DNA from: Halorubrum vacuolatum
GTDB lineage: Archaea; Halobacteriota; Halobacteria; Halobacteriales; Haloferacaceae
NCBI RefSeq assembly: GCF_900188065.1
Contig: NZ_FZNQ01000006.1
Location: forward strand, 1 to 64,000
DNA: 64,000 nt
Direction of reading: 5' to 3'
Shown one piece after another: positions 56,701-63,896 of this stretch. The notes beneath the pieces are model-generated. The model saw only the letters and a program-made list of their open reading frames with translations. It made no database searches and was not told the DNA's origin. How positions within the stretch are numbered: the first letter of the stretch is position 1; each line of letters opens with the position of its first letter. Both the position numbers and the translations under genes were made by a program.

Positions 56701-57082
56701 GTGCTTCATCGTCAAGAATATACTCAGATAAATCGTCAATCGCGTCCGGATTTTGTGAGAAGTGGTATGCGGCGATTTGCGAGTGGGTTTTGCCCCCACC
56801 GAACACTGTATCGAGGGACAACAACCCATCCTTACCGCTGAATTCGTCCCGGTGTTTTCCAACATACCGTTTTGCAAGCAGTGTGAGAAGATCCTGAAGT
56901 CCATCAGTCGGATACGTTTTTTCAAAGAATGTATCGGGGTTACCGTAGATCTCTGGTGTTTCTTTGGGTCGGAAAACTACGTCAGAGAGCTTTGCTGCGA
57001 ACTCATTTTCCGAGAGGGTTCCCGCCAAAACATCGTCGTGCGGAACGCACGACTCAAGCAGTGTGGGGATCTGTGAGGCCAT
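53783..57082 (-). CDS. DUF499 (BrxC/PglY-like) P-loop ATPase
   Basis: The 1099-residue AAA-type ATPase heads the defence operon. DTVFGGGKTHSQIA (Walker A, about 93-100) and LVLIDEVAQYF (Walker B, about 214-224) are clear; SATAFEERAQ is the sensor region. A central helical part and an acidic/Ser-rich low-complexity zone (about 930-970) lead to a beta-rich C-terminal domain. DUF499 is the family of BrxC and PglY, the large ATPases essential to BREX. The start at 57082 (MASQIPTLLE) is taken because a TATA-like TTACTAATAG (minus strand, about 57107-57116) would start transcription near 57086; an ATG at 57097 is the alternative. It is divergent from a winged-helix gene, 173 bases away. Confidence 0.86.
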   Translation of the reverse strand: MASQIPTLLESCVPHDDVLAGTLSENEFAAKLSDVVFRPKETPEIYGNPDTFFEKTYPTDGLQDLLTLLAKRYVGKHRDEFSGKDGLLSLDTVFGGGKTHSQIAAYHFSQNPDAIDDLSEYILDDEARASFEKHKNDLSVRTAVFEGGYVSASNAKCNKSDPSAPDTQTMWGEIAYQLAGAEGYAMFSQYDKDRIAPGESDIVDLFESMEDPGLVLIDEVAQYFEQAAAVGLEESTLADQTNSFLWSLMRATQNTDTVTVILSVSATAFEERAQQVQELISDLDGISERTEHAVTPTADDEVAAVLRHRLFESINDDAASRVADEYQQFYRGFEDELPDRVTKAEFREQLEETYPFHPTLIDLLGKEIDTLPNFQRTRGALKLVSRAVHHIWNDEAANTNRHYVRAFDMHPSDDYVWSTLLDLFEHIEQDLRTAAKSDIYTNDGKAACQYEDDNWTPMGHPPIATHLGTSILWKSIVSGGNRGRGVTRRKLWEMILEPDVELDHYRDALKNLNETGSNPDTEAFFLYETENGLLRFKGEPKISKLITNEAKQIEPGVARNRLEQTIGGALGGGIFETIYDPQAPYEVPDDYDIVRLCVMGFDAVTVTSDLDEPPELLQTLANKTGNSPGSEKKRVYRNNVISLAAGEQEMSGALDHARRVKAMERILNGEAWEAELNSAQRDDLDERLQKESALLGESVRQSYRHLYYPDSGGLSNETIDSVSDSSDLHDIVFENLESLDKLITQDEGALGTTWFRNRIWQSNPDSMTTLDIRKLVAKRTDIRILLDPRPLRATIRAVTMSDMAKYVYWDDANQEGYCSEGMTVETAEGIKTLSDAEGMSTELPMSSVIISDDQYVYASGEALLDEHALDFPEPDLKGEEDGTDETSPDSDEESSSGTLGGFGGTGRTDEQPELSFTASTDSPSSIPGAFSAVNTTIDQKKMSLRDNFDVSSSDVVVEVDSIEIELEGDQVWERAWFISNKLKDLDSIGEATSIVFEYVAQGDDASTSIFEAGFEGSAAEFADHFGTNHIPESFISAGGASEGEAVLIIDTESMEDRSHEATLGVLQEALESLGGINNIELVVSGIVKEASEQSEEVSV

Positions 57083-57255
57083 TGATGATATGATCATAGA
57101 TGTATGGCTATTAGTAAGTAGTTACGCACCCCTCCAGACCAAATCAACCGCCACACGGAACAGCGCAGGGGCACCTGTTCATATTGCATCTGGTTGGAAT
57201 AGAGTAAGGCTTCGGCCAAGGCTTTATCATAATTTGACCAAAATGAAAGTGTATA

Positions 57256-57693
57256 ATGGCAGCCATATATTACGAGGAAAGTGGAGGTGAGGTTTACCAC
57301 ATTGACGAGATGTCTCAACGACTCCTCGTGTACGTATATTTACATGGAAGATCAAGCTTAGTGGACGCCGTTGAACCAGTTGGTGCCACAGACGAGCAGG
57401 GTATAAAAAAACGTGTTCAGAACCAGCTTGGATATAATGCTAGTGGATTAATTAAAACGGATGTTTCTGAGCAGATGAGATTGGATAAACAACTAGGCGA
57501 TAGAATACAAACGTTATCGCTGACAGAAAGTGGAACAGAGTTTGTACGGAAACACCGCGCGGAGCTATCAATGCCGGCTGATGTCGCTAAGTTGTCGAAA
57601 CGTGTTTCCGAACTCCAAGTCTATAATACTCTTGTAGAAGATCTCATTGACCGAGTAAATACACTAGAGGATCGACTCAATAAACTTGAGTAG
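57256..57693 (+). CDS. Winged-helix protein with C-terminal coiled coil
   Basis: The 145-residue protein starts with about 80 residues resembling a winged helix (MSQRLLVYVYLHGRSSLVDA to LIKTDVSEQM) with a wing-like turn, then a helix with heptad Leu/Val (LSKRVSELQVYNTLVEDLIDRVNTLEDRLNKLE). It could bind DNA as a dimer or sense partners. It is divergent from the DUF499 operon and may regulate it from the shared gap (57098-57255). No family is recognised. Confidence 0.65.
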   Translation: MAAIYYEESGGEVYHIDEMSQRLLVYVYLHGRSSLVDAVEPVGATDEQGIKKRVQNQLGYNASGLIKTDVSEQMRLDKQLGDRIQTLSLTESGTEFVRKHRAELSMPADVAKLSKRVSELQVYNTLVEDLIDRVNTLEDRLNKLE

Positions 57694-57696
57694 AAT

Positions 57697-57767
57697 GGCT
57701 CTGTTAAAACCCTCCGAGGTTGATATTTTTCAGCGGTCGTGCTGAATATAGAGTGTAGATTCAACAG
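57697..57767 (+). repeat. Insertion-sequence remnant (solo ends), copy 3
   Basis: GGCTCTGTTAAAACCCTCCG starts 3 bases after the preceding stop. TGCTGAATA follows, and GATTCAACAG at 57758-57767 is the mirror of the left end. The two ends lie 71 bases apart with no transposase, so this is either a MITE or a deletion relic. It shares 19 of 20 bases with 394-413. Confidence 0.55.
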
Positions 57768-57855
57768 ATGACTGTATTTGGTCTTGACAATAGCATTTAA
57801 TACCCCACCTGTTCAATACGCATTAAACTCGCGGAGGTAAACCATTCCACCGAAA

Positions 57856-59046
57856 GTGGTTTTGTCTGATGTTAGAGGCCGTGCTGGAGAGATAGGAGCA
57901 GGTGTCTCTTCATTGAAAGAAGAGGTTGAGATAGTTAAAATTACAACAGGGACATTTATAGAGGAACAACAGTCGGATATCTGGGTAGAAATAGTGCTTG
58001 GGAATGACTCTGATGAAGAATTGATGATAACTGAACTCGATATTCAAACTGACATCTCTGTTGAAGACTTTTCTCTGGGTGAATCTGACTACGTTTCAAC
58101 TGAACTTGATACGACTACACCGTATTATGAGGCTGATAGTACACATGGAAATGATGGTGATGATAGGTGGGATAGCATGTACAAACATTTTGAAATTTTG
58201 GATGATACAGAACCGTATTTTGAGAAAGGTACTGTTGCCACAACAGACAAAGTGTTTTTACATACTGTCAACAGCGATATATTCTCTCAACGAGTAGTGA
58301 CGATCCCTGTCACTTGCGACATTGAACCTCAGACAAAGGATGAAGATTGGACACACTTCACCTGCTATAATTTCGATACAGGCAGTGAGAGCGGTGAACC
58401 CAGTTTGCTCCCCAAGGAGGAGGTACGCGAGAAACTCATCACACAAGGTCCAGATTTTGATGAGTACGTAGATGCAATCACGTTCTGGATCCGGTTCAGC
58501 ACCGATACCATACCAACATACAACGGTGAGGGAGAGTTTATTTTCGATCTACAAACGGCCAGTGAGTTTGGCCCGGTCAGGCATACATATCACTTTTATA
58601 CGTTACCGAGGGGTGGGACGTTCGGGTCAAGCTGGACAAGTCCCGAGATTGAATACTGGTCACCGATGGAAGATCGGACAATGTTCATCCAGTGGGAAGA
58701 TGAATATGGTGTCGAAGAGGCAACACAGACTGGGACCGGTAGCGATCGCCAGATGATTCGGGTTAGGGATGGAGTCCGTAACGAGGACAGCGTCACAACA
58801 CGGGGTGACTATAAAATCTCTTCCGTCAAAGAAATTGATGACTCGCTCCGGGACTTTCTGAACATTACTCTAGCGATCTTGGGCACGCTGGTAATCGGCG
58901 CTTTCGTTGGAGGAGGCCAAATCTTCAATTTCGCTACTGTAACAGTAGCTGTCCTTTTTTTAATCTTCCTTTTGGTCCTCGTCCTGAATCTCTATGTACG
59001 TGATCTCTTTACTAATATCCTCTGGCGACTTTTTAGAGGACTGTGA
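57856..59046 (+). CDS. Large extracytoplasmic/cytoplasmic domain protein with C-terminal membrane helices
   Basis: The 396-residue protein begins at a GTG (57856); a GGAGGT lies 17 bases upstream. About 330 residues of soluble, beta-rich, acidic sequence (WVEIVLGNDSDEELMITEL, several beta strands with Trp/Tyr) precede two C-terminal membrane helices (about 333-385) and a basic tail. The first 25 residues have no signal peptide, so the large domain is probably cytoplasmic. I recognise no family. It lies in the island between the defence operon and a kinase gene. Confidence 0.6.
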   Translation: MVLSDVRGRAGEIGAGVSSLKEEVEIVKITTGTFIEEQQSDIWVEIVLGNDSDEELMITELDIQTDISVEDFSLGESDYVSTELDTTTPYYEADSTHGNDGDDRWDSMYKHFEILDDTEPYFEKGTVATTDKVFLHTVNSDIFSQRVVTIPVTCDIEPQTKDEDWTHFTCYNFDTGSESGEPSLLPKEEVREKLITQGPDFDEYVDAITFWIRFSTDTIPTYNGEGEFIFDLQTASEFGPVRHTYHFYTLPRGGTFGSSWTSPEIEYWSPMEDRTMFIQWEDEYGVEEATQTGTGSDRQMIRVRDGVRNEDSVTTRGDYKISSVKEIDDSLRDFLNITLAILGTLVIGAFVGGGQIFNFATVTVAVLFLIFLLVLVLNLYVRDLFTNILWRLFRGL

Positions 59047-59060
59047 TTACACATCCCGTT

Positions 59061-59609
59061 CTACACTGATGGCGGCTTCACAATGAGATCCTCCTCAAAG
59101 AGTAGATTTTGTAGTTGCTCAAACGACTCGGAGACAGTGGCCTCCCCGGTATTGATGACTGCATCATACACCTGACGATCCTCAATATCGATCCCATAAA
59201 ATTCGCGAGCCCTGAAACGAATGGATCTTTCGATAGACGGCACTCTTTCGCTGGCTTTTGCTACAGATATTCCCTCCCGATCAGCAAAACGTCGTATTCG
59301 CTGTTTATGGGGTGCGGTCATCCAGATATGTAAAGCAGTATTATCTAATCGATGTCCGGAATAGCAAGACTCTAAGATCACCCGATTGTACTCAGCGACT
59401 CGGCTGCGGATCTTGGCGTCCAGTTCCCGGTCGAGTTCTTCGTTCTCACAAAGCGTCTGGTCAAAGGCGACCAAACTCTGTCCGTGAGCTTCTGCAGCCT
59501 CACGAACGATCTCACCTGCCTCAATACGAGTGAAGGAATATCGATCTGCAAGCCGCATAGCCAGCGTCGTTGTTCCACTAGCTGGGTATCCCGAGAGTAC
59601 GATATTCAT
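59061..59609 (-). CDS. Cytidylate-kinase-like P-loop kinase
   Basis: The 182-residue protein resembles nucleoside monophosphate kinases of the Cmk type: MNIVLSGYPASGTTTLAMRL is the P-loop, LDRELDAKIRSRVAE and VILESCYSG follow, and RFADREGISVAKASERV is the lid-like part. The Walker lysine is replaced by Thr (SGTTT), a variant that I recall from some archaeal cytidylate kinases. In an AT-rich island beside defence genes it may be a paralogue with another substrate. It converges with the membrane protein gene (14 bases between). Confidence 0.7.
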   Translation of the reverse strand: MNIVLSGYPASGTTTLAMRLADRYSFTRIEAGEIVREAAEAHGQSLVAFDQTLCENEELDRELDAKIRSRVAEYNRVILESCYSGHRLDNTALHIWMTAPHKQRIRRFADREGISVAKASERVPSIERSIRFRAREFYGIDIEDRQVYDAVINTGEATVSESFEQLQNLLFEEDLIVKPPSV

Positions 59610-59758
59610 TTATTGATCTATCTAGAGCAAGAAGGCACAAATAAGTTGAGACTGGAGTCAATGGAAACCGCCATCACATTATTTAAGACATAAATTATTT
59701 CATATATTAGGCCCATATTCCCGGGGCTTCGTGTTATAATTAGTTACTCTCCTAACAC

Positions 59759-59823
59759 TACTGAATACGCGCGCTCTATTCAGCACTCGGATCTTGTCAG
59801 AGTCGAAGGATTTCAAAAAAGCC
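59759..59823 (-). repeat. Insertion-sequence terminal remnant, copy 4
   Basis: Read on the minus strand from 59823: GGCTTTTTTGAAATCCTTCG, then TGCTGAATAGAGCGCGCGTA. It resembles the copy at 3440-3523 (GGCTCTGTTGAAATCCTT ... TGCTGAATA). No transposase remains. The other bases of the 292-base gap (59610-59901) are AT-rich and hold no gene. Confidence 0.5.
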
Positions 59824-59901
59824 AGTAGAATGTATAATTAATATGAGTCTCGCTTATTGACTCCTTGTACAAGCAATATATTTATCAAATTGGTTTTGAC
59901 A

Positions 59902-60150
59902 CTAGCCTGTCTCTGTGGTTGAGATATGCGTGGGATCCCACCAGACTATCGCTCGTGCACCCACCTTCTTTGATCTGAGCTTATCTTCTTCTTCCAAATT
60001 TTCTAGTCGATTCCGTAGCCCTCGGTGAGTAATATCAAATTCCGCTGCTACTTCGCTAGTCGTCAAGACAGGTTCTGATGACGATTTAAACACCGCGAGT
60101 ATCTCTTCGTCCGTCACTTCTGGGCGGCGACCCGGGCCATCACTCATCAT
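59902..60150 (-). CDS. Small winged-helix regulator
   Basis: The 82-residue protein (MMSDGPGRRPEVTDEEIL) has a classic winged helix: helix FKSSSEPVLTTSEVAAEF, recognition helix THRGLRNRLENLEEE and wing KLRSKKVGARAIVW. ATGs at 60150 and 60147 are both possible; a TATA-like GAATAAAG (minus strand, about 60176-60183) is 29 bases before 60150. It is divergent from the TFB operon, with an inverted repeat (60208-60223) between. It probably controls that operon (inference). Confidence 0.7.
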   Translation of the reverse strand: MMSDGPGRRPEVTDEEILAVFKSSSEPVLTTSEVAAEFDITHRGLRNRLENLEEEDKLRSKKVGARAIVWWDPTHISTTETG

Positions 60151-60207
60151 GTTATCTGCTGGTACGTTTCGTGATAGCACTTTATTCTCTTGTGGGAACT
60201 ATCATTT

Positions 60208-60223
60208 GTTCTTACAAAAGAAC
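60208..60223. promoter_or_regulatory. Inverted repeat between the wHTH and TFB genes
   Basis: GTTCTT and AAGAAC flank ACAA, a perfect 6-bp palindrome in the 207-base divergent gap. It is a candidate operator for the winged-helix regulator or for the TFB itself. Confidence 0.4.
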
Positions 60224-60357
60224 TATTAATCACGATGTCATAGACATGGCACGGTCACTGATGAGATCGACTGAGAACCCGATATACCCTATCCGTCTAC
60301 GCCGCGGTAGCTGGTCTAACTATCCGGATAAGCGAGGATACGAAGGGGTAGTGTAAT

Positions 60358-61128
60358 ATGTCGTCAGAATCACAGGCCTGTCGCCAGTGCCCTGCGTGCA
60401 GTTCGGAACAAATTGATCGAACCATCGACGACATAGGCGGAATCTGTGAGGCCTGTGGATTTGTGGTTGATCACGATTCTGTCTCCCTTGACTGGGAAAT
60501 TGCAGACGGCGTACTCCGCCGGTCAAATAATAGAGAGTGGCGCTCGGCGTGTCACATACACAATGCCACTGAAAAACGGCTGATGCAGGCTATTGAAATA
60601 TTAGAGACTCTAGGCGATGATCTCGATCTCTCGAACGATCTCCGTGATGCAGCGGTTGATGTCTATTGTGATGCTTTTCGGTCTGGAGTCACTGACGGGC
60701 GAGTCACCGCATGTGTGGTCGCCGTGGCGTTGTGCATTGCCTCACGACGCACAGGCCATCCCATCCCAATGAGTCGGCTCACTCAGAGCGAGCAAGTTGA
60801 CGAAACAAAATACAACCGCTGTTACATTGCTGTTTGTGACGCTCTAGATGTCGATTTGCAACTTCTAAGCCCATCAGATTACTTGGCATTTATTCGTGGA
60901 CAGCTATCGGGTGAGACTGACGATCAGGATCCTGCAGCAGAACTACTAGACGCTGTTGGAGAGGATACACAATTTGTCGGGAAGGATCCCGCGGGAGTCG
61001 CTGCTGCCAGCGTCTATCTCGTTGAACAAGAGCACACTCAAAAGGAGGTTGCCGAGGTCGTCGGATTATCTACAGAAACGATCCGTCAGCGGGTAAGCGA
61101 CCTACGAGAGGTGGCTGACGATGTTTGA
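60358..61128 (+). CDS. TFB (transcription initiation factor IIB) paralogue
   Basis: The 256-residue protein has an N-terminal zinc ribbon (CRQCPACS ... CEACGF, about 8-35), the region VDHDSVSLDWE, and two cyclin-like repeats (about 65-155 and 160-256). The second repeat ends with TQKEVAEVVGLSTETIRQRV, the helix-turn-helix that reads the BRE. It is shorter than chromosomal TFBs (about 320), with a reduced linker. TFBs recruit RNA polymerase to TATA promoters; haloarchaea use several. This copy is in an operon with a serine recombinase, so it may direct expression of element genes. The start at 60358 (MSSESQACRQC) follows directly after a stop-rich region. Confidence 0.85.
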   Translation: MSSESQACRQCPACSSEQIDRTIDDIGGICEACGFVVDHDSVSLDWEIADGVLRRSNNREWRSACHIHNATEKRLMQAIEILETLGDDLDLSNDLRDAAVDVYCDAFRSGVTDGRVTACVVAVALCIASRRTGHPIPMSRLTQSEQVDETKYNRCYIAVCDALDVDLQLLSPSDYLAFIRGQLSGETDDQDPAAELLDAVGEDTQFVGKDPAGVAAASVYLVEQEHTQKEVAEVVGLSTETIRQRVSDLREVADDV

Positions 61129-62071
61129 TCGAGATCAAGTCCGGACCCGAGTCGCTGAGCAGGATGATCCCGATGAACTACGAGCAGCAGTGTATGCGCG
61201 CACCTCATCGACAAGCCAGAAGTACGGATACTCACTCGATGAGCAAGTGAGTCGGTGTCTTAGCCGATGTAGATTGCTCGGCTGGGACGTGCTGTTCGTG
61301 TATCGAGACGGTGCCGAGAGTGGCAAAGATACTGACCGACCGATGTTTAAACGGATGCTTAGCGCCGCCGAGAAGCGAGTATTTGACGTGATCGTCTTTT
61401 GGAAGCTAGATCGGTTTTCTAGAAGCCTTTTACACGCAGTCCAGCTGGAATCAGAACTCCGGCAGCATGGTGTGTATCTGTATTCAGTGACTGAACAGAT
61501 CGATACGACCTCTGCAACTGGGAGATTTAATTTTAGGAATCTGGCGAGTGCCGCCGAATTTGAGAGGGATATGATCCGCCAACGCACCCAGATAGGGCTT
61601 GATGCACTTGCATCTGAGGCATGCTGGCCCAATGCCTCTGCGCCACTTGGATACAAGATCGACAACGACGGACGTCTACAGATTATCGAGGAAGAGGCGG
61701 AATTGGTGAGAGATATTTTTGAAATGTATATCAAGGCCAGATCGATGCCTGACGTAGCAGCGGATCTGAACAGCAGAGGTATCCAGACCAAGCAAGGTGG
61801 GGACTGGACACCACGTGCGGTCGGCGACGTGCTCCGGAACGAGATATATACAGGCCAGTACGAAGTTGGCGAGATTTCGAAGCATGTTCAAGAATACCAA
61901 ATCATCAAGACAGAGATATTTGAGGAGGTCACGGCCATCCGTCGGCGGTTTGTCGAGGATGAAGATGCGAAGAGGTCACCGATGGCCGACAGCCGCAAAG
62001 AGCGCGCTATCACCCGCGTACGTGAGATGTACCGGGACTACCGAGAGGGATCAATCGGTGATAGCTTATGA
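61121..62071 (+). CDS. Serine recombinase (resolvase/invertase family)
   Basis: The 316-residue protein starts inside the end of the TFB gene (8-base overlap). The resolvase domain holds the catalytic serine at about position 29 (VYARTSSTSQ; usual form YaRvStdeQ), the arginine helix FWKLDRFSRSLLHAV and the segment FNFRNLASAAEFERDMIRQRT. A recombinase domain (PLGYKIDNDGRLQIIEEEAEL ... YIKARSMPDVAADLNSRGIQTKQGG) follows and binds the site. It lacks the long zinc/coiled-coil C-terminus of large integrases, so it is a mid-sized form. It probably moves or inverts the local DNA; no attachment site was found. Confidence 0.88.
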   Translation: MFDRDQVRTRVAEQDDPDELRAAVYARTSSTSQKYGYSLDEQVSRCLSRCRLLGWDVLFVYRDGAESGKDTDRPMFKRMLSAAEKRVFDVIVFWKLDRFSRSLLHAVQLESELRQHGVYLYSVTEQIDTTSATGRFNFRNLASAAEFERDMIRQRTQIGLDALASEACWPNASAPLGYKIDNDGRLQIIEEEAELVRDIFEMYIKARSMPDVAADLNSRGIQTKQGGDWTPRAVGDVLRNEIYTGQYEVGEISKHVQEYQIIKTEIFEEVTAIRRRFVEDEDAKRSPMADSRKERAITRVREMYRDYREGSIGDSL

Positions 62072-62159
62072 GCGCTCACTGGACTGCAGGTATTCCTCCT
62101 CCGAGCTATGGATGCCTATCCGAGAAGAAACAACATGAAAATGAAGAAACAGATCAATA

Positions 62160-62906
62160 ATGACCGAAACACGCGACCTCGTCGATACGGAACGCCATTC
62201 AATCATCAAACAGCGAACAGCGATTGTGGATGCTATTACCTCTACGTCTTCGGTCGCTGCACACCTGTACGCCGTTATCGAGACCACAGACCACAACATC
62301 AACCGGACGCCTCGACAGAATGGAGAGGAGAGAGTCACACTGCATGTCGGCAGAGATGGTCTGAGACAGTGGCTACGCTACGGATGCGAACGTGTGATGC
62401 AGATCGGGGGACAAACAGTTTGTCGCCCTCATAAACGGCATGGAGCCTTTACGCGACCGTCTGATGGCTATCACGACGCGAGTTCCTGCGCTGGTGTTGA
62501 AAATCCTGCTGGCTGCCTCATCCACGATTTGTTCGGCGGCGATGCACGTTTATCACAGCAGCTGGTTACTTCCCGACCAACTAAGAGACACTTGTGGGAG
62601 ATAGCAGTCGACACGCCACAACCAGCAGACATCGGATTGATTGTCGAGGCTATTCGCTATCTGGACTCACGAGATGTGTCTCTCCCAGCACATGGCCATG
62701 TGAACACACGGCTCGTAAACCCACTGTACGACGAGAAAGAGGTATTGCGGACATACCTAACTCAGACCGTGACGGACTCGATGCATCACAAAGATCAGCG
62801 TTGGCGTGATTCAACGTGTGAGAAGCATATCGCTGCGTTGCGGGAACAGCTAGCTGTTCGAGATGAATTACACCCTGCGATCTATCCTGACGGAGGTGAA
62901 CGCTGA
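62160..62906 (+). CDS. Unknown protein behind the recombinase
   Basis: The 248-residue protein begins MTETRDLVDTERHSII. It has a patch of Cys and His (CERVMQIGGQTVCRPHKRHG, then SCAGVENPAGCLIH) that could bind zinc, a middle ADIGLIVEAIRYLDSRDV and a C-terminal helical part. It is the third plus-strand gene, 88 bases after the recombinase; its stop overlaps the next ATG (TGATG). I do not recognise it. It shares the AT-richer composition of the operon. Confidence 0.55.
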   Translation: MTETRDLVDTERHSIIKQRTAIVDAITSTSSVAAHLYAVIETTDHNINRTPRQNGEERVTLHVGRDGLRQWLRYGCERVMQIGGQTVCRPHKRHGAFTRPSDGYHDASSCAGVENPAGCLIHDLFGGDARLSQQLVTSRPTKRHLWEIAVDTPQPADIGLIVEAIRYLDSRDVSLPAHGHVNTRLVNPLYDEKEVLRTYLTQTVTDSMHHKDQRWRDSTCEKHIAALREQLAVRDELHPAIYPDGGER

Positions 62907-63274
62907 TGAGCCAAAAGGCATGGCAGCATCCACAGCACGCGTATCCCGAGCGCATTTCGCGCCTGTATAACTGTCTCTCAGCGACACGACGATGCTGCGT
63001 TATTCAAATACTTGCTGCGAGTGAATCTGATGATGAGCCCATGTCTGTGCGCTCATTAGCGCGACAAATTACAGCAGCAGAACAAGATATCCGTATTGAG
63101 GCAGCGACAGGCGATCCGTACCGTAGCGTGTACATGACGCTTGTAGATACTCATCTCCCAACGCTAGATAGGGCCAACATTATCGAGTATGACTCAGATC
63201 GGCAGACTGTAGCCACAGGGCAGGATCTCGATGATGCCGTGCAGTTGCTGCGAGTTTTCGATGACAACAAGTAG
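62906..63274 (+). CDS. DUF7344-like winged-helix protein
   Basis: The 122-residue protein overlaps the preceding stop by one base. RLYNCLSATRRCCVIQIL, a region SVRSLARQITAAEQ and SVYMTLVDTHLPTLDRANIIEYD fit the haloarchaeal DUF7344 winged-helix family as I recall it (a short ArsR-like regulator). It closes the TFB-recombinase operon. I infer a DNA-binding regulator. Confidence 0.68.
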   Translation: MSQKAWQHPQHAYPERISRLYNCLSATRRCCVIQILAASESDDEPMSVRSLARQITAAEQDIRIEAATGDPYRSVYMTLVDTHLPTLDRANIIEYDSDRQTVATGQDLDDAVQLLRVFDDNK

Positions 63275-63383
63275 ATATTCCGCTCTATCGGTCTCACGCA
63301 GTGAACGATCAAATCATCTGTGACGGATACACGGACCAAGGGTAGTCAATAGATGGGTGATACCTGATTAGCTCGGCTAAAAG

Positions 63384-63472
63384 CTAGTGCCGCTTCAACT
63401 GTGAATCGCTAGGTTCGTCGGCTACAGAGTCTCTTAGTTGATTGTAGCTGATCAGGCTTGAAGCAGCACTAG
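63384..63472. repeat. MITE-like element with 15-bp inverted ends
   Basis: CTAGTGCCGCTTCAA (63384-63398) and TTGAAGCAGCACTAG (63458-63472) are inverted copies with one mismatch, 89 bases apart end to end. Both are flanked by AAAA/TTTT-type bases. The stop of the following minus-strand gene lies in the right arm. No coding content is seen in it. The rest of the gap from 63275 is featureless. Confidence 0.45.
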
Positions 63473-63828
63473 TTTTCTTCAGTAAAAACAGTAATACCGC
63501 GATCAACCAGCAAATGCTCCTTCTCTGTCTCATCCAGTATCTTTCCAAAGAACTCTTCGGATTCACATGCTGCCATCATAGGGTATTTCGCCCGACCGAT
63601 GTTCTTGCCCCCTCTGGCGCTGCGGAACCCAACCACTACTTGATCTTTTGATTTAGCCACTTGGATGACTTTTTGTGACTCAGGATACGCTCCTGTTTGA
63701 GCAATCACTGTCCGTCCTTTTGACGTATACTGCTTGTTGAAATAATCAAAATCAGCAGTCAGAAAAGCCTCTAGTTGGAGCAGGACCGCTGCGACCGATT
63801 CTAACTCAAGCACATCTAGCGGAATCAT
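63469..63828 (-). CDS. Unknown small protein
   Basis: The 119-residue protein begins MIPLDVLELESVAAVLLQLE and has a mixed alpha/beta look (GRTVIAQTGAYPESQKVIQV, KSKDQVVVGFRSARGGKN). It ends in FTEEN within the right end of the MITE-like element. I see no known motif. The length and composition support a real gene, in the same direction as the partial gene at the window edge. Confidence 0.5.
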   Translation of the reverse strand: MIPLDVLELESVAAVLLQLEAFLTADFDYFNKQYTSKGRTVIAQTGAYPESQKVIQVAKSKDQVVVGFRSARGGKNIGRAKYPMMAACESEEFFGKILDETEKEHLLVDRGITVFTEEN

Positions 63829-63838
63829 CTGCGTCGAA

Positions 63839-63854
63839 CACCGCTAACGCGGTG
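63839..63854. terminator. Short perfect hairpin between two minus-strand genes
   Basis: CACCGC and GCGGTG flank TAAC. It lies 43 bases behind the stop of the partial gene and 10 bases before the ATG of the next one. It may end or process the upstream message; archaeal terminators usually need a T-run, which is not obvious here. Confidence 0.3.
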
Positions 63855-63896
63855 TCGGTGTCCTCTTCAGTATCAACAATTTCCTACAAAAGAACG

